Below are positions 58,408 through 64,000 of a stretch of 64,000 nucleotides of DNA, piece after piece (position 1 is the stretch's first letter; each line of letters starts with the position of its first letter). Made by a program: the position numbers and the translations under genes. Source of the stretch: Blastococcus sp. URHD0036 (GTDB lineage Bacteria; Actinomycetota; Actinomycetes; Mycobacteriales; Geodermatophilaceae); the NCBI RefSeq assembly GCF_000701365.1, contig NZ_JNIK01000001.1:62001-126000 (forward strand). Direction: 5' to 3'. The notes below the pieces were generated by a model. It worked only from the letters and a program-made list of their open reading frames with translations, searched no databases and had not been told where the DNA came from.

Positions 58408-58458
58408 GTGACCCATTCATGACCCACGCAGCGGAAAACAGAGGCCAAAACGGGTCAT
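58408..58458. repeat. Right arm-type repeats
   Basis: GTGACCCA at 58408 and ATGACCCA at 58419 are direct copies 11 bases apart; GGGTCAT at 58452-58458 is an inverted copy. They lie 68-118 bases inside the right att site and match the left-arm repeats in motif and spacing. They are likely integrase or excisionase binding sites. Confidence 0.65.
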
Positions 58459-58510
58459 ATCGGGCCTCCGGAGGGTCCTCCGGACCTTCTCCAGTTCCGC
58501 TGACAGGCGC

Positions 58511-58575
58511 TCTGACCTGCCGTTATGCGTGGAGCGGGTGACCGGGATCGAACCGGCATGGCCAGCTTGGAAGGC
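58511..58575. repeat. Right attachment site within tRNA-Gly
   Basis: 58526-58575 is the 50-bp repeat identical to the left site, covering the CCA end, T-arm, variable loop and 3' side and loop of the anticodon arm of the intact tRNA. The adjoining 58511-58525, inside the island, repeats the host flank with two changes, so integration restores both the tRNA and its 3' flank. Confidence 0.9.
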
Positions 58576-58603
58576 TGGGGCTCTACCATTGAGCTACACC
58601 CGC
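58530..58603 (-). tRNA. glyT: tRNA-Gly(TCC)
   Basis: The minus strand gives a 74-base cloverleaf with encoded CCA. The acceptor stem is GCGGGTG/CACCCGC-like (GCGGGTG with TCACCCGC), the D-arm contains AGCTCAATGGTAGAGC, the anticodon stem-loop is CCAGC-CTTCCAA-GCTGG with anticodon TCC, and the T-arm is CCGGTTCGATCCCGG. The gene is the integration target of the adjoining island; its 3' half is supplied by the element. Confidence 0.95.
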
Positions 58604-59011
58604 GAGACGCCGTACGGGCGCGATCCCCGCACGGTGAGAGCCCTCGGGGATCAAGACCGAGGGCGCTCGGTCCGGGGTTGAGGGTAGCGCGGCTCGCAGG
58701 TCGATCTCGCGCAGGTCCAACCCCCGCGAAGCAGCGGCCGCGAGTCCCGCGCGAGGGCTCGATGACCGCCTCGTGACGCCGCGCCCGCGGTCCGCCGGCC
58801 TCGCCGCTCGCCCTCGCCTCCGCGCGCCGAGCCACGCGCCCGTACGAGCCGTGGCGCCGGACGGTGGCGATCCAGCATCGGCCAGACGAAGTCCTTGACG
58901 TGACCCACATCACTTCGCCAGAGTGCGCCGATCGCTGTATGCGATACGCCGTTCTAGCGATTGAACGTCCGCAATTCCCGGATAGGGTTTCGACTCAGAA
59001 GTGGGTGGGAC
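58604..59011. other. 408-bp gap upstream of the binding-protein gene
   Basis: No gene is supported. GCCCTCGG (58640-58647) and CCGAGGGC (58657-58664) form an 8-bp hairpin that may end transcription entering from either side. The last 100 bases, lower in GC (GATTGAACGTCCGCAATTCC), probably hold the promoter of the lipoprotein gene. Confidence 0.4.
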
Positions 59012-60265
59012 ATGACAAGACGAGGTCTCGCGGCGGTGAGCGCGGCGTGTGCCGTTGCGCTCGTGCTGGCCGCGTGCGGCAGCGACGACGAGGACAGCGA
59101 CGACAGCGCGAGCGGTGGTGGCGGGGACAGCGGCGGCAGCGGTGGCAGCACGACGCTGGACATCGGGCTGCTGACCTCCCTCAGCGGACCGGCCGGCTCC
59201 TTCACGTCGACCAGCGTGCAGGGCGTCCAGGCCCGCTTCGACGCCTACGAGGAGGACGGCGGAGAGTGCGCCGACTCTGTCGACTTCAACCTCATCCAGG
59301 CCGACGACACCTCTGCCGCGCCGGGCGCTCTCGCCGGTGCGCAGCGGCTGGTCGAGCAGGAGGACGTCTACGCGATGCTCGAGGTGAGCGCCTTCTTCTA
59401 CGGGGCCTCGCCGTACCTCACGACGCAGGGGCAAGACGTCCCGGTGATCGGTTTCGCCTTCGACGGGGCCGAGCAGTGGCTGAGCACCGACAACAACCTG
59501 TTCTCCTACCTCCCCGCGCCGGACTACACGAAGGTCTACTCGACCTCGGGTGACTACCTGAAGAGCCAGGGCGGGACCGTCGTCGCCGGCGTCGCCTACC
59601 AGAGCCCGAGCTCTCAGGCCGGCCTGGAGCAGGGGTTGGCCTCGGTCGAGGCGGCGGGACTCGAGGTCGGCTACACCAACGACAGCGTGCCCTTCGGCAG
59701 CACCGACGTCGGCGCCATCGTGCTGGGCATCCGCGACTCCGGCGCCGACGCGCTGTACCTGACGATCAACCCGGACACGGCCTTCGCCATCGTCGCGGGG
59801 CTGCGCCAGGCCGGGATCGATCTGAACGTCATCGTCTCACCGACCGGCTACGGCGGCGACCTGCTCAAGTCGGAGCCCGCGGTCCAGATCGCCCAGGGCG
59901 TCACCTTCACCACCGGGACCGCGCCCGTCGAGATCGGTGCCCCCGGCGCCGAGCGGCTCGCCCAGGCCCTGGAGGACGCCGGTGCGGACTCGCCGATCCC
60001 GGGGTTCTTCCAGGTGACCGGCTGGCTGGCCGCGGACACGCTCATCTACGGCCTGGAGCAGGCCGGCTGTGACGCGTCGCAGGCCGAGTTCATGTCCACG
60101 TTGCGGGGTGTCGACGACTACGACGGCGACGGGCTCCTCCCGACGCCGCGGAACTTCGCCAACGCCACGGAGGACGAGCAGTGCTCGTACTACCTGAAGC
60201 TCGACGGCAACGAGTTCGTGCCCGTGGAGGACGCCTCCCCGCTGTGCGGTGAGGCGATCAACTGA
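59012..60265 (+). CDS. Branched-chain amino-acid-type ABC substrate-binding lipoprotein
   Basis: A 417-residue type I periplasmic-binding-fold protein. The signal peptide MTRRGLAAVSAACAVALVLA is followed by the lipobox LAAC, then a Ser/Gly/Asp-rich linker. TLDIGLLTSLSGPAGSFTST begins the Peripla_BP_6 domain, which continues with FNLIQADDTSAAPGALAGAQ and GADALYLTINPDTAFAIVAG. It is anchored outside the membrane and binds a small ligand. No permease or ATPase gene is next to it, so its transporter is elsewhere or it acts as a sensor. ATG 59012 is taken. Confidence 0.88.
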   Translation: MTRRGLAAVSAACAVALVLAACGSDDEDSDDSASGGGGDSGGSGGSTTLDIGLLTSLSGPAGSFTSTSVQGVQARFDAYEEDGGECADSVDFNLIQADDTSAAPGALAGAQRLVEQEDVYAMLEVSAFFYGASPYLTTQGQDVPVIGFAFDGAEQWLSTDNNLFSYLPAPDYTKVYSTSGDYLKSQGGTVVAGVAYQSPSSQAGLEQGLASVEAAGLEVGYTNDSVPFGSTDVGAIVLGIRDSGADALYLTINPDTAFAIVAGLRQAGIDLNVIVSPTGYGGDLLKSEPAVQIAQGVTFTTGTAPVEIGAPGAERLAQALEDAGADSPIPGFFQVTGWLAADTLIYGLEQAGCDASQAEFMSTLRGVDDYDGDGLLPTPRNFANATEDEQCSYYLKLDGNEFVPVEDASPLCGEAIN

Positions 60266-60271
60266 GAGACG

Positions 60272-60312
60272 CCGGCGGCGCGCCCGATCCCCGAGGTCGG
60301 GCGGGCCGCCGG
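60272..60312. terminator. Bidirectional hairpin terminator
   Basis: CCGGCGGCGCGCCCGA (60272-60287) pairs with TCGGGCGGGCCGCCGG (60297-60312) with one mismatch over 16 bp and a 9-base loop. It lies between the convergent lipoprotein and methyltransferase genes. Confidence 0.8.
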
Positions 60313-60320
60313 TGCACCGC

Positions 60321-61643
60321 TCAGGTCCAGGCGTCCCGGCGGAGCGGTGGCGCCTCGCCGCCCCGCCGCTGGGCGAGCACCTGGTTGACGCCCAGCGCAC
60401 CGGCCTCGAACGACAGCGCCGACGCCGCCATGTACAGCCGCCACACCCGCGCCCGGCCCTCGCTGGTCTCCTTCACGGCGGCCGACCAGTTCTCCTCGAG
60501 CAGCCGCGTCCACGCCCGGAGCGTCAGCGCGTAGTGCTGCCGCAGCGCCTCGACGTCCAGCACCTCCAGCCCGGTCGCCTCGATGGCGCTCACCGTGTCC
60601 CCGAGCCGCAGCAGCTCGCCGTCCGGGAACACGTACCGGCTGATGAAGGTGTCGTTGTCCCACGTCGTCTCGCCGGCGCTCCAGGCGATCGCGTGGTTGA
60701 GCACCCGCCCACCGGGGCGCACCAGCTCGTGCAGCCGCGCGGTGTAGGCGGCCATCTGGTGCCGGCCGACATGCTCGGCCATCCCGATCGAGCTGATCGC
60801 GTCGAACGGCCCGTCGTCGATGTCGCGGTAGTCCTGCACCCGGATGTCGATCCGGTCGGTCAGCCCGGCCTCGGCGACCCGCTTGCGCGCCAGCGTCGCC
60901 TGCTCGATCGACAGCGTCACGCCGACGACGTCCACGCCGTACTCCTGCGCCGCGTGCAGCGCCATGCTTCCCCAGCCGCAGCCGATGTCCAGCAGCCGCA
61001 TCCCCGGCCGGAGCCCGAGCTTCCGGCAGACCAGGTCGAGCTTCGCCTCCTGCGCCGCGTCGAGCCCGGTGTCCTGGTCGGCCCAGACCGCGCAGGAGTA
61101 GACCATCGAGGGCCCCAGGACCAGCCGGTAGAAGGTGTTGCCGACGTCGTAGTGGTGCGAGATCGCCGCGGCGTCCCGACTCTTCGAGTGCCGGAGTCCC
61201 CGCCGGCGCATCTCGATCTCCTCCGGCGGCGGAGCCGGCTCCGGGCCCACGGCGCCCAGCCGCGCCGCGATCCCGGCCAGCCGCAACCGGTCGCGGGCCT
61301 CCAGCGTCTTCGGTGCCCCCTCGGGCCGGCCGGCCGACGTCAGCCCGGTGAACGCGGCCAGCGCCTCGAACAGGTCGCCCTCGACGTCGATCTCGCCGGC
61401 CACGAACGCGCGGCCCAGTCCGAGCTCGCCCGGTGCCCACGCCAGCCGGCGCAGCGCCCGCCGCGACCGGACGACGACCACCGGCCCACCGACCGGACCG
61501 GCCTCCGACCCGTCCCAGGCGCGCAGCCGCACCGGCACCTCGTCGGTGCCCAGCACGAGGCAGAGCGCCTCACCCAACCGTTCGGCGACGCCACCCCGCG
61601 CGCCGCTCCGGCTCGGGACGCCGCCCGAGGACAACTCCGACAT
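60321..61643 (-). CDS. Cyclopropane-fatty-acyl-phospholipid synthase-like methyltransferase
   Basis: A 440-residue SAM-dependent methyltransferase. The SAM site is LLDIGCGWGSMALHAA; nearby YDVGNTFYRLVLGPSMVYSC and LDLVCRKLGLRPGM are typical of CFA/mycolic-acid cyclopropane synthases, which add a methylene group to unsaturated acyl chains of phospholipids. The N-terminal 110 residues (lipid-binding domain) are also present. ATG 61643 follows GGAGAG; another ATG 15 bases upstream is less likely. Confidence 0.85.
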   Translation of the reverse strand: MSELSSGGVPSRSGARGGVAERLGEALCLVLGTDEVPVRLRAWDGSEAGPVGGPVVVVRSRRALRRLAWAPGELGLGRAFVAGEIDVEGDLFEALAAFTGLTSAGRPEGAPKTLEARDRLRLAGIAARLGAVGPEPAPPPEEIEMRRRGLRHSKSRDAAAISHHYDVGNTFYRLVLGPSMVYSCAVWADQDTGLDAAQEAKLDLVCRKLGLRPGMRLLDIGCGWGSMALHAAQEYGVDVVGVTLSIEQATLARKRVAEAGLTDRIDIRVQDYRDIDDGPFDAISSIGMAEHVGRHQMAAYTARLHELVRPGGRVLNHAIAWSAGETTWDNDTFISRYVFPDGELLRLGDTVSAIEATGLEVLDVEALRQHYALTLRAWTRLLEENWSAAVKETSEGRARVWRLYMAASALSFEAGALGVNQVLAQRRGGEAPPLRRDAWT

Positions 61644-61831
61644 CCGACTCTCCTGCATCCGACGACGAGGTGGTTGCGCAGCGGGACAATCATCGCCCCG
61701 ATGATCACCGGCCGACAGTGCTTTCTCGGTCACATCCGCAGCTCAGGCGCGCAAGAGCTGCCGCAGGGCCGGTGGGTCGGGCCGGCGACCGGATCACGGA
61801 GGCGGACCGGGGACCTAGACTCGGCCCGCCA

Positions 61832-61905
61832 CGGGGTGTGGCGCAGCTTGGTAGCGCACCTGCTTTGGGAGCAGGGGGCCGCAGGTTCAAATCCTGTCAC
61901 CCCGA
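61832..61905 (+). tRNA. proT: tRNA-Pro(TGG)
   Basis: A 74-base cloverleaf: acceptor CGGGGTG with CACCCCG, D-arm GCGCAGCTTGGTAGCGC, anticodon stem-loop CCTGC-TTTGGGA-GCAGG with anticodon TGG, and T-arm GCAGGTTCAAATCCTGT. CCA is not encoded. It lies upstream of trigger factor, a common actinobacterial arrangement. Confidence 0.95.
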
Positions 61906-62013
61906 CACCGCAATCCGGCACCGCCCGCGACGTCTCTAGACTCGGGGGTCGACCGGCGTCGTCCGTCCCGCCCGACGCCCATCCTGACTGCGACATCCGA
62001 GGAGCACTGCGCT

Positions 62014-63495
62014 GTGAAGAGCACCATCGAGGAACTGGGCCCCACGCGGGTCCGGATGGCGATCGAGGTGCCCTGGGGGGACCTGGACCACGCTTTCGGT
62101 GAGGTCTACAAGGAGCTCCGCACCCAGGTGCGCATCCCCGGCTTCCGCCCGGGCAAGGTGCCCAACCGCATCCTCGACCAGCGCGTCGGCCGCCCCGCGG
62201 TCCTCGAGCAGGTCGTGAACCACGCGATCCCCGAGGTCTACTCCGAGGTCGTCCGCGAGAACCAGGTCCGTGTCATCGGCCAGCCCGACGTCGAGGTGAC
62301 CAAGATCGAGGACAACGAGGTCCTCGAGTTCACCGCCGAGGTCGACGTCGCCCCCAAGCTGGAGCTGCCGGACCTCGGCACCCTCGCGGTCACCGTCGAC
62401 GACGTCGCCGTCGCCGACGAGGACATCGACCAGCAGATCGCGGTCATGCGCGAGCGCTTCGCGATGCTCAACGCCGTCGAGCGCTCGGCCCAGGACGGCG
62501 ACTTCGTCTCCATCGACCTCGAGGCCACCCTCGACGGCGAGAAGCTCGAGGACGGCTCGACCAGCGGCATGTCCTACGAGGTCGGCTCCGGCCAGCTGAT
62601 GGAGGGCCTGGACGACGCGATCCGCGGCCTGTCCGTCGACGAGTCGAAGGCCTTCGAGACCGCGCTGCTCAACGGCCCGGACGCCGGCAAGACCGCCGAG
62701 GTCACCGTGACCGTCCGCTCGGTCAAGGAGAAGGAGCTCCCCGAGCTCGACGACGAGTTCGCCTCCACCGCGAGCGAGTTCGACACCCTCGAGGAGCTGC
62801 GCGACGACGTCCGCACCCGCCTGTCGCGCACCAAGGTGCTGCAGCAGGGGGCGCAGGCCCGCGACAAGCTGGTCGAGCACCTGCTCGAGGTCGTCGAGGT
62901 GCCGATCCCGGAGAACCTCGTCGAGCGCGAGGTCGAGTGGCGCAACAACGCCATGGCCCAGGAGCTGCAGAAGGCCGGCATGGACTGGGACGCCTACCTC
63001 GAGATGTCCGGCGTCACCGACCGCGAGGCCTACGACGCCGACCAGCGCAAGAACATCGAGGAGGCGGTCAAGACGCAGTTCGTCCTCGACGCGATCGCCG
63101 ACGAGCGCGAGGTCACCGTCGACAACGACGACCTGTCCGCGCAGATCATGGCCCAGGCCCAGCGCAACCGGATGAGCCCGGAGCAGTACGCGCAGCAGCT
63201 GCAGCAGGGCGGCAACATCGCCGAGTTCGTCGCCGACGTCCGCCGCACCAAGACCCTCGCCCAGCTGCTCGAGCAGACGACGATCACCGACGAGTCGGGC
63301 AACGTCGTCGACCTCGAGGCGCTGCGCCCGAAGACGGTCCAGGCCGACCACGACCACGACCACGACCACGGTGACCACGACCACGACCACGGTGACGACG
63401 CCGAGGAGGCGCCCGACGCCGAGGTCGCCGACGCGGCCGCGGTCGAGGCCGCCGAGGGAGCGGTCGAGGACACCGAGGACGTCACCAAGGCCTGA
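62014..63495 (+). CDS. tig: Trigger factor
   Basis: A 493-residue ribosome-associated chaperone and prolyl isomerase. The ribosome-binding signature GFRPGKVP lies at 43-50. The PPIase domain spans about 160-245 (DGDFVSIDLEATLDGEKLED, MSYEVGSGQLMEGLDDAIRG), and the long helical arms follow. The C-terminal 50 residues form an acidic, His-Asp-rich tail (HDHDHDHGDHDHDHGDD at about 446-463) that may bind metal. GTG start with AGGAG upstream. It precedes clpP, as in most actinobacteria. Confidence 0.96.
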   Translation: MKSTIEELGPTRVRMAIEVPWGDLDHAFGEVYKELRTQVRIPGFRPGKVPNRILDQRVGRPAVLEQVVNHAIPEVYSEVVRENQVRVIGQPDVEVTKIEDNEVLEFTAEVDVAPKLELPDLGTLAVTVDDVAVADEDIDQQIAVMRERFAMLNAVERSAQDGDFVSIDLEATLDGEKLEDGSTSGMSYEVGSGQLMEGLDDAIRGLSVDESKAFETALLNGPDAGKTAEVTVTVRSVKEKELPELDDEFASTASEFDTLEELRDDVRTRLSRTKVLQQGAQARDKLVEHLLEVVEVPIPENLVEREVEWRNNAMAQELQKAGMDWDAYLEMSGVTDREAYDADQRKNIEEAVKTQFVLDAIADEREVTVDNDDLSAQIMAQAQRNRMSPEQYAQQLQQGGNIAEFVADVRRTKTLAQLLEQTTITDESGNVVDLEALRPKTVQADHDHDHDHGDHDHDHGDDAEEAPDAEVADAAAVEAAEGAVEDTEDVTKA

Positions 63496-63514
63496 CGCGC
63501 CCCGAGCGCCTGAC

Positions 63515-63558
63515 GACGACGCCGTCCCACCCCGTGCCCGGGGAGGGGCGGCGTCGTC
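63515..63558 (+). terminator. Hairpin terminator after tig
   Basis: Twenty bases at 63515-63534 (GACGACGCCG first) pair with 63539-63558 (CGGCGTCGTC last) with only two mismatches and a four-base loop. It lies 19 bases after the trigger factor stop and would separate it from the clpP transcript. Confidence 0.8.
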
Positions 63559-63774
63559 CGTTTCTGGGGCCGTCCGTCGCCGGCGCCCGCTGCGCCCACG
63601 GCGAACACCCCGGCCGGCGGGACTCCTGCCCCCGGACCGCGCGTTAGGGTCGACAGGACTCAGGCGAGCACCGGGGGAGACCCCTCCGGGCGGCGCGCCC
63701 CCGGGCCCCGCACCACCCCGAACCATCCACTCCAGACCGACTGTCCGACCTGTCCTACGGAGGTCACACCACCC

Positions 63775-64000
63775 GTGAGCACCCACTCGAACTCGGCGAG
63801 CGCCCCGCTGCTGCGCGGCGCCACCGGGGGGATGAACCTCAACGACTCGGTCTACGAGCGCCTCCTGCGCGAGCGGATCATCTTCCTGGGCAGCCAGGTC
63901 GACGACCCGATCGCCAACCAGCTCTGCGCCCAGATGCTGCTGCTGTCGGCGGAGGACCCCAAGAGCGACATCCACCTGTACATCAACTCGCCCGGCGGCT
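63775..64000 (+). CDS. clpP: ATP-dependent Clp protease proteolytic subunit, N-terminal part
   Basis: The first 75 codons of clpP; the gene runs off the right edge. It starts at GTG 63775 with CGGAGG upstream. [20 protein letters not shown] then [20 protein letters not shown] and [15 protein letters not shown] match ClpP up to the oxyanion loop; the catalytic Ser lies beyond the window. It forms the proteolytic barrel used with ClpX/ClpC. Following tig, it is likely the clpP1 of a clpP1P2 pair. Confidence 0.92.
   Translation, partial: MSTHSNSASAPLLRGATGGMNLNDSVYERLLRERIIFLGSQVDDPIANQLCAQMLLLSAEDPKSDIHLYINSPGG

Larger units (their letters stand above)
36487..58575. mobile_element. Integrative element / genomic island in tRNA-Gly(TCC)
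   Basis: A 22.1-kb segment lies between 50-bp direct repeats, the right one inside an intact tRNA-Gly. It encodes a tyrosine integrase (39105), an excisionase-like protein (40272) and a broken integrase C-terminus (36663). GTGACCC-type arm repeats lie inside both ends. No replication, transfer or virion genes are seen, so it is a satellite-like or decayed integrative element. Its cargo is nearly all consistent with anti-phage defence. Part of the left end (37.0-38.9 kb) is visibly lower in GC than the flanks. Confidence 0.88.

Noticed and set aside
36487-58575. A complete prophage or conjugative element
   Set aside because: No terminase, capsid, tail, lysis, relaxase, FtsK-type translocase or replication gene is visible in the island.
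61832-61905. tRNA-Pro as a second integration site
   Set aside because: No partial copy of its 3' end and no integrase were found nearby; the flanks are core genes.
1-64000. CRISPR arrays
   Set aside because: No array of regularly spaced direct repeats was seen. The repeated motifs in the island are few and irregularly spaced.

Overview
The window is high-GC DNA with many GTG starts, heavily overlapping ATGA/GTGA operons, a mycothiol-type isomerase, ECF42 sigma factors and a tRNA-Pro / tig / clpP block. This fits an actinobacterium. A Geodermatophilaceae-like host (Blastococcus, Geodermatophilus, Modestobacter) is my inference from general protein character and was not tested by any search.

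0-36 kb is mostly ordinary chromosome. It opens with a partial SDR gene, then a small catabolic-looking operon (VOC, SnoaL-like, SRPBCC, mycothiol-dependent isomerase) and a TetR-type regulator with a clear palindromic operator. A HelR-like RNA polymerase helicase is preceded by a rifamycin-associated element. An ECF42 sigma/DGPF module follows, then a P450/EamA pair, a gluconate kinase/permease operon, the divergent LysG/LysE pair and a beta-propeller/Ig-like pair. At 19-26 kb lies an envelope-lipid cluster: UppP, a COG4705-like membrane protein, a phosphodiester glycosidase, a PAP2 phosphatase, a two-component system and DedA. A shared direct-repeat motif links the two-component system to two of these genes. 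A second ECF42/DGPF module, a 6-phosphofructokinase and a TesB thioesterase follow. At 33.6-36.3 kb a small operon encodes a subtilisin-like protease flanked by stand-alone copies of its own N- and C-terminal domains.

36.5-58.6 kb is a 22-kb genomic island inserted in the 3' half of tRNA-Gly(TCC). A 50-bp identical repeat marks both ends, GTGACCC-type arm repeats lie inside both ends, and the island carries a tyrosine integrase, a small excisionase-like protein and the broken C-terminus of a second integrase. The cargo looks like an anti-phage defence island: a membrane protein plus alpha/beta hydrolase pair, two PD-(D/E)XK nucleases, a DUF3644/HEPN-like protein, a KAP P-loop NTPase, a 1900-residue nuclease-NACHT STAND (Avs-like) protein, an AlbA_2/Schlafen-like protein, and a reverse transcriptase of the unknown-group/defence type with a helical partner protein. 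An approximately 18-bp motif recurs upstream of several cargo genes.

58.6-64 kb returns to core genome: the intact tRNA-Gly, a branched-chain-amino-acid-type binding lipoprotein, a cyclopropane-fatty-acid-synthase-like methyltransferase, tRNA-Pro(TGG), trigger factor with a His-rich tail, and the start of clpP. All functional calls rest on motifs read by eye. No database or structure search was run.
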